A DNA stretch of 64,000 nucleotides from an uncultured Ectothiorhodospiraceae bacterium (GCA_947259415.1 CAMYMI010000002.1:237991-301990), one strand, 5' to 3'. Numbered from the stretch's first letter, positions 9,071 to 17,459 are shown. Notes: generated by a model not told the origin, from the letters alone. Translations and numbers: made by a program.

Positions 9071-9666
9071 TACCCTGTTTCCGCCCGCCAGACCAGCAGA
9101 CGGTTGTTGACCGGCATCTCATGGTCGTGTGCCAGGGTGAGGCCGTTCTCGCCCGCCAGCCGGTACAGGTCTTCGAAGTCGCGCAGGCCGCTGGCCGGGT
9201 CGCGCTGCTTCAGCCATTCGTCGAAGCGGGCATTGCTTGTGCTGGTATAGCACCGGTTGTAGTTGAACGGGCCATAGAGACAGAACACGCCGCCTGTCTG
9301 CAGTAGCTTACCGATACCACTGAACATGACCTGCACCGCGGGCCAGCTCATGATGTGAGTGGTGTTGGCGCTGAAGACTGCGTCGTAATTTTGCTGCGGC
9401 CACTGGTCGGCACGGACGTCCAGGGTGAGCGGGGCGAGCAGGTTGGGGAGTTGTGCCTCTGCACGCCAGGCATCGATGCTGGCGTGGCTGGCAGGGAGAT
9501 CACTGGGTTGCCAGGTGACATGGGGTAGCTGGCGAGCGAAGAATACCGCATGCTGGCCGGTGCCGCTGCCGATTTCCAGCACCGTTCGACTGCCGGAGAA
9601 TTGCATTTCCAGTACCGCGAGGATCGGCTGCTTGTTTTCCTCGCAGGCTTCCGAAAACTGTTTCAT
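9070..9666 (-). CDS. DUF938 family SAM-dependent methyltransferase-like protein
   Basis: A 198-residue class I methyltransferase fold protein. Motif I is VLEIGSGTGQHAVFFA, preceded by the family N-terminus FSEACEENKQPIL. Later parts (FSANTTHIMSW, LLQTGGVFCLYGPFNY and the C-terminal DHEMPVNNRLLVWR) are typical of the DUF938 family. Substrate is unknown; related eukaryotic proteins are called METTL26. It is transcribed convergently with the iscR unit, and its stop codon overlaps the T-tract of that unit's terminator. Confidence 0.85.
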   Translation of the reverse strand: MKQFSEACEENKQPILAVLEMQFSGSRTVLEIGSGTGQHAVFFARQLPHVTWQPSDLPASHASIDAWRAEAQLPNLLAPLTLDVRADQWPQQNYDAVFSANTTHIMSWPAVQVMFSGIGKLLQTGGVFCLYGPFNYNRCYTSTSNARFDEWLKQRDPASGLRDFEDLYRLAGENGLTLAHDHEMPVNNRLLVWRAETG

Positions 9667-9855
9667 GGGATCAGCATGATATATCGGTTACGGGCCGTGA
9701 ATAATCCGGTTCGGACCCTGCGCGACTGCGGTCCTGGAGGGTCATACATTTATCGCTATCGTCCCGTATTCCAGGCGGGTGTTCGATCGGAACAGAACAA
9801 GGCTTAGTGATGCGATGAGTGTGTTTCAGAAAATGAGTATCCTGGCTGCAATTAT

Positions 9856-10665
9856 TCATTGCAGTGGCACACGCTCCGACCAGTTCCCATTAGGCAGAAA
9901 TTCCGCATCCTCCTTGATTTTGATTGATTCATCGATTCTTCCCAGGGCCTCAAGAATATTTGCTTTCAATAGCAGTGAATCACGATACTCAGGATTTAAT
10001 TGTAGTGCCTGGTCGACAACCATCAGGGCATGCGTATCCTGCCCGGTGAGAAACAGCGAAAGTGCCAGATTGTGATAGCCCTTCTGATAAGTCGGGTCCA
10101 GGCGTATGGTTTCCGAGAAGTGCTCTATAGCCGATACATATTCACGCTTGCGTGCGAGAACCACGCCAAGATCATCATGGGCCTCTGCATTGTCTGGATC
10201 CAGAGCCAACGCCTTACGCAGGTCATTTTCTGCACTGGCGTAATCACCCTTCCAGATATAACGAATCCCGCGTTTGGTATAGGCCAGGGAACTGTCTGGA
10301 CGGCGTTCGATGAAATAGCTCAGGTCCGCGATACCATCCTCGATAAATCCCTGCCGCCCCAGCGCAAGGCCACGTCCAAAATAGGCCTCATCTGCCTGAT
10401 TGTCTATTTCGATGGCACTGGTGTAGTCCTCGACCGCGTCTGAAAACCGCTGCAGCAGGAACAAGGCATCTCCGCGCTTGATGAGGTATTCGGGGTTGTC
10501 GGGATCCTTGTCAATAAGCCGGCTGTAGTTGTTCACCTGTTCCTCTACGTCACTAAAATCATCCGGCTGGCCAAGGCCTGATGACGGCAGAAGGACAAGC
10601 ACGACAATAACAACAGACGCCAGCTGTCTGCGGTATTGGTCCGGTTTGGTCTGGCCTGGATACAT
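9856..10665 (-). CDS. Secreted or membrane-tethered TPR protein
   Basis: A 269-residue protein with an N-terminal hydrophobic segment (about 15-32, SVVIVVLVLLPSSGLG) that looks like a signal peptide or anchor. It is followed by about six tandem tetratricopeptide repeats covering residues 45-255; repeat signatures include AEAHDDLGVVLARKREYVSA and YQKGYHNLALSLFLTGQD. TPR proteins scaffold protein-protein contacts; the partner is unknown. It stands alone, with 190 bp to the DUF938 gene and about 215 bp to the heat-shock gene, so there is no operon context to suggest a role. Confidence 0.8.
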   Translation of the reverse strand: MYPGQTKPDQYRRQLASVVIVVLVLLPSSGLGQPDDFSDVEEQVNNYSRLIDKDPDNPEYLIKRGDALFLLQRFSDAVEDYTSAIEIDNQADEAYFGRGLALGRQGFIEDGIADLSYFIERRPDSSLAYTKRGIRYIWKGDYASAENDLRKALALDPDNAEAHDDLGVVLARKREYVSAIEHFSETIRLDPTYQKGYHNLALSLFLTGQDTHALMVVDQALQLNPEYRDSLLLKANILEALGRIDESIKIKEDAEFLPNGNWSERVPLQ

Positions 10666-10834
10666 GCATTGTCTTCCCGTTTACAAACAACACAAGTTAT
10701 TGTCCGGTGGGCAGTAAAACCAAAAACCTGCGTGTTTATAAAAAAGACGCATCAGGCGGCAGGATTGTTCCCTCTGGACGTCACGAAATACCTTGAAGGA
10801 AATCCGGGAACGAAAGAGTTCCCCGCAAACAAAC

Positions 10835-10862
10835 CGGGCCAGGTCTCTCCAGACCTGGCCCG
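10835..10862 (-). terminator. Perfect inverted repeat, terminator after hsp20
   Basis: GGGCCAGGTCT and AGACCTGGCCC form a perfect 11-bp stem with a four-base loop, placed 18 bp beyond the stop of the heat-shock gene. On the minus strand it is followed by GGTTTGTTTG, a weak T-rich tail. Confidence 0.75.
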
Positions 10863-10879
10863 TTAGCCAGCGGTTGTTG

Positions 10880-11308
10880 TTAGTTAACCGTAATCTTCTG
10901 CGGCTGGGGTCTGGTCTGTTTCGGGATCACAATCTCCAGTACGCCGTTGCGCGCGCTGGCGCTGATGTTTTCAACATCAGCGGTCTCCGGCAGGGTGAAC
11001 TGCCGCAGGAATTCGCCCTGGGTGCGCTCCCGGCGCCGGTAGTTATCCTGCACTTCTTCGGACACGGTCGTACGTTGGCCCTTGAAGCTCAGGATGCCGT
11101 CATCCACAGTGATTTCCACATCCTTGCGGTCAATACCGGGCAGGTCTGCCGTCAGGACATAGCGTTCTCCGTCTTCACGGATGTCGACTGCGGGTATCCA
11201 CCCGGCATGTTCGGCCGCCGTTCTGCGCTGGGTATTGGTGAACAGGCGGTTGACTTCATTATTGAACTGGTTAAACACGTTGTAGGGTTCGTGGCGTGTT
11301 AGCAACAT
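10880..11308 (-). CDS. Small heat-shock protein, Hsp20/alpha-crystallin family
   Basis: ATP-independent holdase chaperone. From the ATG at 11308 (AGGAG nine bases upstream) it has 142 residues. The alpha-crystallin domain spans about 40-130, with AAEHAGWIPAVDIREDGERY at its start, ADLPGIDRKDVEITVDDGIL and the C-terminal GVLEIVIPKQTRPQPQKI. The C-terminal IPK and a short tail fit class A bacterial Hsp20. The gene has its own promoter of sigma-32 type and its own terminator, so it is a single-gene heat-shock unit. Confidence 0.93.
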   Translation of the reverse strand: MLLTRHEPYNVFNQFNNEVNRLFTNTQRRTAAEHAGWIPAVDIREDGERYVLTADLPGIDRKDVEITVDDGILSFKGQRTTVSEEVQDNYRRRERTQGEFLRQFTLPETADVENISASARNGVLEIVIPKQTRPQPQKITVN

Positions 11309-11352
11309 GTCATTGTCTCCTAGAAAATTCGGTAAATAACTGACATGTCTAC

Positions 11353-11382
11353 TAGATAGGGGCAGCGAACGGTTTTTCAAGG
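11353..11382 (-). promoter_or_regulatory. Sigma-32 (RpoH) type heat-shock promoter of hsp20
   Basis: On the minus strand, CTTGAAA (about 11375-11381) and CCCCTATCT (about 11354-11362) are separated by 12 bases. These closely match the known RpoH consensus (CTTGAAA and CCCCATNT). The -10 element lies about 45 bp before the hsp20 ATG. Confidence 0.8.
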
Positions 11383-11423
11383 GGGCAGAGAAGGTGTGTT
11401 ATCGGGCCCGTACTCGGGCCGCA

Positions 11424-12611
11424 CTAGAGGCGCTGTTGCAGGATTCCCAGGATCTCCGCGTCGTTCAGGACGATGGGATTGGTGCGCATGCTGCTGCCCC
11501 GGCAGTTGGCGACGATCCGGTCGAAGTCCCCCCGGGTGACACCGCACGCTCCCAGCCCGGGAATGCCCATGTGCGTGATCCAGTCCTCCAGCAGGGCGAC
11601 CAGTGCATCCTGCGCAATGGCGCAGCTGGAGAAGGTCTGGTGGCAGAGCAGTTCACCGAGGACGGTATATCTGACCAGTGCCGGGTTGTCCGGTTCGCGT
11701 GCGCGCATGGCCGCGATGTTCACCCGCGTGGCAGTGGCCACCAGGGTTCCGCAGACCACACCGTGCGGTATTGGGAAGAAGGCCCCCAGCGGGGAGGCGA
11801 GTCCGTGCACCGACCCCAGCCCGGTCTGTGCCAGCGTGATGCCGGAGACCAGTGCGGCATAGGCCATGTCCTCTCGCGCGTGGCCGGCACCGGCCGGGTC
11901 ATCATAAAGCGGCAGCAGGCTGTCACGCGCCGCAGTGATACCGTCCAGTGCCAGGGCATCGGTGACGCGGTTGGCACCGGTCGAGACATAGGATTCGATC
12001 AGCTGGGTCAGGGCATCCATGCCGTTGGCGGCAATCTGCGCCGGAGGGCAGGTGGCCAGCAGATCGGGGTCAACGACGGCGTATTCGGGTACCAGCTGTT
12101 CATCGCGGAAGGATTTCTTGAAGCCGTTTTCCCCCTGGACACTGAGCACGGCATTCCGGGTGGCCTCGCTGCCGGTTCCTGCCGTGGTGGGTACCGCGAT
12201 AAACGGCACGGCAGGGCCCCGGTAGGGCTTCTCGGGGCCGACACCCTCGAGGTAGTCCATGACCGTGTCCCCGATCCGCAGCAGGCCGGCAATCGCCTTG
12301 GCCGCATCCAGTACACTGCCGCCACCAATGCCGAGCACGACATCGATGTTGTGCCCGCTGAATTCGTTTACCACGGCATCGATCAGCTGCGGCGAGGGTT
12401 CCCGGTTGACGCGGGTGTGTTCGTGGGTGATACCGGCCTGCTGCAGATCTTGCCGAACACGCTCCCAGGCGGGCGATGTCTGAAATGAACTGGCGCCGGT
12501 AACCAGCAAGACGTGCTTGCCATAGCCCGACACGAGTGCCGGCAGCCTGTCGATGCAGCCGGAGCCGAACTCGATGCGCGGAAATCGCGCCAGGGAAAAA
12601 CGCGAGATCAT
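11424..12611 (-). CDS. Iron-containing (group III) alcohol dehydrogenase family protein
   Basis: A 395-residue NAD(P)-dependent dehydrogenase. The N-terminal dinucleotide domain has VLGIGGGSVLDAAKAIAGLL, and the metal-binding domain has ANGMDALTQLIESYV and the GSVHGLASPLGAFFPIPHGVV stretch with two conserved histidines. The position that is histidine in FucO-like enzymes (DALTH) is glutamine here (DALTQ). A Q at this site is, as far as I recall, common in one subgroup, so it need not mean loss of activity. The substrate cannot be read from sequence. The start codon follows the stop of the ABM-like gene without a gap, so the two are translationally coupled. Confidence 0.9.
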   Translation of the reverse strand: MISRFSLARFPRIEFGSGCIDRLPALVSGYGKHVLLVTGASSFQTSPAWERVRQDLQQAGITHEHTRVNREPSPQLIDAVVNEFSGHNIDVVLGIGGGSVLDAAKAIAGLLRIGDTVMDYLEGVGPEKPYRGPAVPFIAVPTTAGTGSEATRNAVLSVQGENGFKKSFRDEQLVPEYAVVDPDLLATCPPAQIAANGMDALTQLIESYVSTGANRVTDALALDGITAARDSLLPLYDDPAGAGHAREDMAYAALVSGITLAQTGLGSVHGLASPLGAFFPIPHGVVCGTLVATATRVNIAAMRAREPDNPALVRYTVLGELLCHQTFSSCAIAQDALVALLEDWITHMGIPGLGACGVTRGDFDRIVANCRGSSMRTNPIVLNDAEILGILQQRL

Positions 12612-12908
12612 TCAGGTAACCGGTAACAGGCCGTTGTACGGGATGCCCCGGCGTGGCTCTGCCATCCAGTCCATGACCGTCTCGCGCCAGGTGAGGTAAT
12701 GTGCGGTCTGCTTGTGGGCTGCGGCGTCTTCCGCCGTGATATAGGCCTCGTAAAGGACAAACTGCGTGGGATCATCGCCCGATTGCAGGACATCAAAGCG
12801 CCGGTTACCCGGTTCCTTTACCGAGGCCTCGTGATTTGCCTGCGAGGCACTTATAAAGTCATCCACGTGCTCGGGCTTGACGTGGACATGCACCAGGGTG
12901 ACGTGCAT
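12612..12908 (-). CDS. Antibiotic biosynthesis monooxygenase (ABM)-fold protein
   Basis: A 98-residue dimeric alpha/beta-barrel protein of the ABM/LsrG type. The chosen ATG (12908) has AGGAG eight bases upstream. Signatures are HVTLVHVHVKPEHVDDF at the start, the EPGNRRFDVLQSGDDPTQF middle and the YEAYITAEDAAAHKQTAHY helix. Members act as cofactor-free monooxygenases or isomerases on small carbonyl compounds. It is the first gene of a two-gene unit with the iron alcohol dehydrogenase, which suggests joint handling of a small aldehyde or ketone. Confidence 0.88.
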   Translation of the reverse strand: MHVTLVHVHVKPEHVDDFISASQANHEASVKEPGNRRFDVLQSGDDPTQFVLYEAYITAEDAAAHKQTAHYLTWRETVMDWMAEPRRGIPYNGLLPVT

Positions 12909-13028
12909 AAGGGTCTCCTGCAAAGCGGTATTTTACCTGCCGACAGGGCAGGGCCAATCAGAATAATAACAAGCAGGGTGTGTGTATTCCTATGCCTGAT
13001 AACCGGATGGTGGCAACCTGTCTTGATG

Positions 13029-13238
13029 CTACCCATCATCAGGTCGCAAAGGCGCTGGAGAGTGCCATTTAAACGCATAGGAGCCACCGACCCGATCACC
13101 GGTCACGACATCGAGGATCTCACCGGCAAGCCCCACGTTGTCGGGCGAAGCCAGACCGAGGACCCGGTTATCTACTTCGAGTTCGGGGAAAGCGTGCGGC
13201 AGAATCCAGATTTCCCGGTTGAACAACCCATCGTTCAT
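13029..13238 (-). CDS. Small hypothetical protein, 69 residues
   Basis: From an ATG at 13238 (GAGG just upstream, short spacing) the frame encodes a soluble protein with a sensible composition: EIWILPHAFPELEVDN followed by RVLGLASPDNVGLAGEI and DVVTGDRVGGSYAFKW. The alternation of beta-strand-like stretches and conserved-looking G, D and P residues suggests a real protein, but I do not recognise the family. A longer frame crosses it on the other strand (12699-13271) but has a composition unlike a protein. Confidence 0.4.
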   Translation of the reverse strand: MNDGLFNREIWILPHAFPELEVDNRVLGLASPDNVGLAGEILDVVTGDRVGGSYAFKWHSPAPLRPDDG

Positions 13239-13383
13239 CACCTCAAGCTGGAAATCCGATGGCTATCATGATCGACGCCGGCCAATCGTCGCCTGTTTTC
13301 CTGTGCCCGCGATGTACCTACGATGTACATGGACGTATGAGTGTCGCGGGAGGCAGGATGCCGGGAGTGACCGTCCCTGTAGG

Positions 13384-13409
13384 CAAAAAAAGGCCGCCAT
13401 AAGGCGGCC
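13384..13409 (-). terminator. Rho-independent terminator on the minus strand
   Basis: GGCCGCC and GGCGGCC pair around a four-base loop, and on the minus strand the stem runs straight into seven T residues. It would end a transcript coming from the right, where the only candidate is the 36-codon frame at 13444-13554 or a non-coding RNA. Confidence 0.8.
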
Positions 13410-13443
13410 GAATGTCATTGCAATACGGGGAAACTATCGGGTG

Positions 13444-13554
13444 CTATCGGCTCGACTCGGCGGTTAGTGGTAAGACCCGCGACACCTGTGTGGGTGACAC
13501 GCCGATTGCAGTACCTGCCAGCACGTAGACACCCATCAGTTTGCTGTTACGCAT
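13444..13554 (-). CDS. Possible 36-residue small protein upstream of a strong terminator
   Basis: The frame starts MRNSKLMGVYVLAGTAIGVS and ends with a polar tail. One hydrophobic stretch of about 14 residues could be a membrane segment or the core of a short secreted peptide. No good Shine-Dalgarno sequence is visible. The reason for listing it is the strong terminator 35 bp downstream and the AT-rich, promoter-like DNA upstream (13570-13620). The transcript could equally be a small RNA. Confidence 0.35.
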   Translation of the reverse strand: MRNSKLMGVYVLAGTAIGVSPTQVSRVLPLTAESSR

Positions 13555-13747
13555 GGCTTGAATCTTCAGTTCAATTCTAAGAAAGATTAGAAATTAATCA
13601 AATAATGATATATAAGTTGTATGGTTACTACAACAAGACGCAGTTATTTCGCATTTTGTGACAATCGTCCCTGACCAATGTCTTACTGCATGACACAAGC
13701 CGGTATATGAGGCCTAGAATAGGGACTATTATTAGCGAGCCGTTCCT

Positions 13748-14008
13748 ATGGGCCAGAAATACACACGTATGCTGCACGCCATCCTGGATGAGCCTGTCAG
13801 TGGCAACGTCCATTGGCGCGAAGTCGAATCGCTGTTGCATCATCTGGGTGCCCGTATCGAACCTGGTCACGGCGCCCGCATGAAGGTGGTGCTGAACGGT
13901 ATCGAGGGTACCCTGCACCATCCCCATCACGGCGGGGTCTGCAGCAAACAGGATATCCGTCACCTGCGCAAGTATCTCGTCAGAGTCGGTATCAGCGCCC
14001 CTGACTAA
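13748..14008 (+). CDS. HicA-like protein without an adjacent HicB
   Basis: An 86-residue protein resembling the dsRBD-like HicA mRNA-interferase family. It has HWREVESLLHHLGARIEPGHG at residues 22-42, then RMKVVLNGIEGTLHHPHH and a C-terminal helix KQDIRHLRKYLVRVGI. In HicA toxins the catalytic histidine lies in the G-S/x-H segment of the second strand; the matching histidine here would be His41 in EPGHGARM. No hicB-type antitoxin gene is present on either side, so it may be a domesticated HicA-fold protein rather than an active toxin. It is a single gene, AT-rich on both sides. Confidence 0.7.
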   Translation: MGQKYTRMLHAILDEPVSGNVHWREVESLLHHLGARIEPGHGARMKVVLNGIEGTLHHPHHGGVCSKQDIRHLRKYLVRVGISAPD

Positions 14009-14279
14009 CGCCTCGCAGCAGCGCGGCTTCCACACCTGTATGTTATACATCAGTTAATCATATATATAATAATAAAAACAGTAATATATAAACTAAACCT
14101 CACCTATTTTCACGCTATAAGCCCGTGACTTGTCCAGTCCCGCAGGCCCGCCGGACTCGCGGACCCGGTTCAAGCCCCACCGAAGCCCGGTCGCTAAGCT
14201 GTTAACTGTCGGCAGGTTTCCTGCTTTTGTCACGGGTCTCCTGCACACAGGTCCTCCCCACATCTCTGGAGGTGGAGAC

Positions 14280-15530
14280 ATGCAGGTGAAGCCAGACATC
14301 CGGTCCGCGCTGCGGTTCCTTTGTTCGCTGCCATTGCTGGTAATGGCAGCATTTGTAACGGCAGCCTCTCCCGCATCTTTCGATGATGTATTCACCCGTG
14401 GCTGGACGGCCTTCGAAGCCGGTCACTACGAGCAGGCCCATGCCATCTGGTTGCCGCTCGCACAACAGGGAGACAGCAACGCGCAGATCAATCTGGGCTT
14501 CATGTATGACTACGGGCGCGGGGTTGATCAGGATACCCGTCGTGCGGCGGACTGGTATCAGCGCTCGGCTGAGGGCGGCCTGGCAGCGGCGCAGTTCAAC
14601 CTGGGGCTGATGTATGCCGAGGGCCGTGGTGTTGAACAGAGCCCGGTAAAGGCGAGCTTCTGGTTTCAGCAGGCGGCAGGACAGGGGCGGGCCGACGCCC
14701 AGTATGCACTGGCACTACACCTGCGGGATGTGATGGCCGTGCCACAGCAGAGCGAAGCGGTACAGCGCTGGTTGCGCCAGGCCGCAGCACAGGGACACGC
14801 TAAGGCGCAGGTGGCATTGAAGGCAAGCCCGGAAAACAGCCTGCAACCAAGTGCCAGTCATGCAATGGAGCCAGACGGTATCCTGGACACGCACGCCGCC
14901 TTTTCCGCTGGTACGGCCTGGCCCATTGCCAGTGGTTATGCGGTAACCAATAATCATGTCGTGGCGGACGTGGACCAGGTGAGCCTGATCGATGTTACCG
15001 GCAAGGCGCTGACAGCCAGCGTGGTATTGCGCGACGAGATCCATGACCTGGCGGTACTCGGTGTCGCTGAATTCCGCAGCCTGCCGCCTGCCCTACCTCT
15101 GGCCAGTAACAATACGCGTCTCGGCAGCAGCGTTTTCACCATCGGTTATCCGCGCATCGATGTCATGGGCTCGACACCGAAACTGACCGATGGGATCATC
15201 AGTTCGGTCAATGGCTTTATGGATAACCCCGGCAGCTACCAGATCTCGGTACCCATTCAGCCGGGCAACAGCGGTGGCCCGCTGTTTAATATGCAGGGCG
15301 AGGTGGTGGGTGTGGTGGCGTCCATGCTGGGTGCCTCCAGCGATGGCTCCGAACCACAACTCCTGTCCAATGTGAGCTATGCCGTCAAGACGGAGGTGTT
15401 GCGCCGCCTGCTACAACACTTGCCACAGCAGCAGGCGGTGCTGGAAGAACTGCCCGGCAAGGCGGCTTCCCTGGCGGACCTGGCGGAGCGCGTCCAGGAA
15501 TCGGTGCTGATCGTGATGGTGGCCGATTAG
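14280..15530 (+). CDS. Secreted Sel1-repeat / trypsin-like serine protease
   Basis: From the ATG at 14280 (GGAGGTGGAG just before it) the protein has 416 residues and begins with a signal peptide (FLCSLPLLVMAAFVTAAS). Residues 35-180 hold three to four Sel1-like repeats, such as NAQINLGFMYDYGRGVDQDT and AAAQFNLGLMYAEGRGVEQS. Residues 205-370 are a trypsin-like (HtrA-type) domain with the triad His226 (VTNNHVVAD), Asp256 (EIHDLAVL) and Ser331 (QPGNSGGPLF). There is no PDZ domain. It probably acts in the periplasm or outside the cell. It is a lone gene downstream of a very AT-rich stretch (14050-14100). Confidence 0.88.
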   Translation: MQVKPDIRSALRFLCSLPLLVMAAFVTAASPASFDDVFTRGWTAFEAGHYEQAHAIWLPLAQQGDSNAQINLGFMYDYGRGVDQDTRRAADWYQRSAEGGLAAAQFNLGLMYAEGRGVEQSPVKASFWFQQAAGQGRADAQYALALHLRDVMAVPQQSEAVQRWLRQAAAQGHAKAQVALKASPENSLQPSASHAMEPDGILDTHAAFSAGTAWPIASGYAVTNNHVVADVDQVSLIDVTGKALTASVVLRDEIHDLAVLGVAEFRSLPPALPLASNNTRLGSSVFTIGYPRIDVMGSTPKLTDGIISSVNGFMDNPGSYQISVPIQPGNSGGPLFNMQGEVVGVVASMLGASSDGSEPQLLSNVSYAVKTEVLRRLLQHLPQQQAVLEELPGKAASLADLAERVQESVLIVMVAD

Positions 15531-15993
15531 CCGGCCGCAGTCTGCAGGCTGTCAGCGTGCATATTCACCCATCCTCGGTTAATCAGTCTCCCGGTTGTGC
15601 TGATAAGCCGGTACATGGCCGTCAAATTTCCAGCGATAGTTAATAAACTACCTTAGTAAAGCTCTCCAGCCCGTTTATAAGTCTCCCGAGGGAAGGTCGG
15701 GAGACTTCAGGACCCTGGGTCGGGATGCCCCGGATCTGTTGAGCAGGCTACCCGGCAGTGCTAGCATCGCCACCGCAATATATAAAAGCCAAAGCGTGCC
15801 CATTTACCGACACGCAGACCGAGCTTACTTTTTTTTACACATTCTTCCCCGGCCGATGCGTATAGTGACCGCGGTGCAGCATGGTCAATGACGAGATGTG
15901 TGCTGCAGCTGAATAACCCGGGCATGCCAGAGAATGGATAAGAATTTTGCATGCTGGACAAACAACCCAATAAGGACCTCAGGAGGTTAGATA
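15531..15993. other. 463-bp intergenic region with an 11-bp inverted repeat
   Basis: No gene seen. At 15679-15707 AAGTCTCCCGA and TCGGGAGACTT form a perfect stem with a seven-base loop, without a T-tract, 150 bp beyond the protease gene. It may be a weak terminator or a binding site. The last bases carry a strong ribosome binding site (AGGAGG) for the gene at 15994. Confidence 0.5.
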
Positions 15994-17424
15994 ATGTTAA
16001 CCCGCAGAAAGATATTTAGTGTCCGAGTGCTTGCCGCAGGGATGGCCCTGGGCGTACTCGGTGGGGCGTCAGTGATTGCCGCTGATAATGAGGCGGCTGC
16101 GCCGGCCGAAACCGGACTACTCCCGTCCAATGCCCGTGCCGGTGAGTGTTACGCCAAGGTGATGGTACCGGCCGTGTACAAGACGATAGAAGAAAAGGTC
16201 GTGGTAGCTGAGGCCAGCGAAAAGATCGAAGTGATTCCTGCCAAATATGAATGGACCGAGGTCCGGATCCCTGTCCAGCAGGAATCGGAGAAAATGATTG
16301 CTGTACCTGCCGCGTTCGAGACCGTGAAGGAAAAGGTCGAGGTTGAGCCGGCGCGTACTGTATGGCGTACGGGTCCGGGTGCCAAGGACAGGATCGCCAA
16401 TGACCAGACCGTACTGTCTGCCCTGGCGCTGGGTTTGCCAAAGACCGCCACGCCGGGCCAGTGTTATAACGAGTTCCTCCAGCCGGCCCAGTATAAGACG
16501 GAGAATGAAAAACTCCTGAAGACAGCCGCCTCTGAGAAGATTATTACCAGTGAGCCCGAGTTCGAGTGGGTGGAAGAGAAGGTGCTGATCAAGGAGGCAT
16601 CTGAAAAGATTATCGAGGTACCCGCGCAGTATGACGTGCTTACCGAGAAAGTGCTCGAGTCGCCGGCCTACACCACCTGGAAAAAGGGCCGCGGCCTGAA
16701 CGAGAAGGTCGATCACGCCACCGGCGAGATCATGTGCCTGGTTGAAGTCCCTGCCAAGTACAAGACCATCGAGAAGCGGGTGCTGAAGTCACCGGTCACT
16801 ATCAAGAAGGTCGAAATCCCCGCGGAATACAAGACCGTACGGGTGAAGAAGCTGGCCAAGCCTGCCCAGGAAAAGCGCGAGGCGATCCCAGCCGAGTACC
16901 AGACCATCGAGAAGCGGATGAAGGTCTCCGACGCCAAGCTGTCATGGACCCAGGCTGGCGCGGCCGGTGAGGGCAAGGCTACCGGCAAGACCCTGTGTCT
17001 GGCGGAGATCCCTGCCAGGTATGAGACCATCACCAAGTCGGTGCTGAAGGAGAAGGCCTCCATCAAGAAGGTTGAGGTGCCCGCGACCATCAAGACCATG
17101 CGCATGAGCAAACTGGTTGCCCCGGCCTCGGAGAAGCGCATCCCGATTCCGGCCAAGTACGAGACCGTGCCCAAGCGTACCAAGGTGTCCAGCGCAAAGC
17201 TGGAATGGCGTCCGGTGCTGTGTGAAACCAACACCACCAAGGAGCTGGTGACGGATATCCAGCGTGCCCTGCAGAAGGCGGGCTTCGACCCCGGTACCAT
17301 CGACGGGGTGATCGGCAGTGCCACATTGCGCGCAATCGATTCCTACCAGCGCAAGAATAACCTGGCGCATGGCGGCCTGACCCTGCAGACCATCGAGAAA
17401 CTGGGTATCAAGATCGGCGGTTAA
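15994..17424 (+). CDS. Secreted four-repeat Cys/Trp protein with C-terminal peptidoglycan-binding domain
   Basis: A 476-residue exported protein (signal peptide about 1-30, ending SVIAADN). Its body has four repeats of about 75-105 residues starting near residues 52, 157, 248 and 335. Each opens with a cysteine (CYAK, CYNE, CLVE, CLAE), carries several 'VPAxYKTIEKRV'-type hairpins rich in Lys and Glu, and closes with a tryptophan (VWRTG, TWKKG, SWTQA, EWRPV). A fifth cysteine is at 410. Residues 415-474 are a PG_binding_1 domain (DIQRALQKAGFDPGTIDGVI). The even number of repeats and one Cys per repeat suggest a stiff, possibly disulfide-linked rod attached to the cell wall. A strong RBS precedes it and a strong terminator follows. 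I do not know a function. Confidence 0.85.
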   Translation: MLTRRKIFSVRVLAAGMALGVLGGASVIAADNEAAAPAETGLLPSNARAGECYAKVMVPAVYKTIEEKVVVAEASEKIEVIPAKYEWTEVRIPVQQESEKMIAVPAAFETVKEKVEVEPARTVWRTGPGAKDRIANDQTVLSALALGLPKTATPGQCYNEFLQPAQYKTENEKLLKTAASEKIITSEPEFEWVEEKVLIKEASEKIIEVPAQYDVLTEKVLESPAYTTWKKGRGLNEKVDHATGEIMCLVEVPAKYKTIEKRVLKSPVTIKKVEIPAEYKTVRVKKLAKPAQEKREAIPAEYQTIEKRMKVSDAKLSWTQAGAAGEGKATGKTLCLAEIPARYETITKSVLKEKASIKKVEVPATIKTMRMSKLVAPASEKRIPIPAKYETVPKRTKVSSAKLEWRPVLCETNTTKELVTDIQRALQKAGFDPGTIDGVIGSATLRAIDSYQRKNNLAHGGLTLQTIEKLGIKIGG

Positions 17425-17459
17425 CCGCACTGACTGGCGGCTTCCGGCCGCGACACAGG

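Noticed and set aside
11394..12488. 364-codon open frame on the plus strand
   Set aside because: Shadow of the alcohol dehydrogenase on the other strand; composition and lack of motifs do not fit a protein.
12699..13271. 190-codon open frame on the plus strand
   Set aside because: Overlaps the ABM gene and the 69-residue frame in antisense; no family, poor composition.
14128..14200. tRNA-like T-arm string (GGTTCAAGCCCC) before the protease gene
   Set aside because: No acceptor, D or anticodon arms can be built around it.
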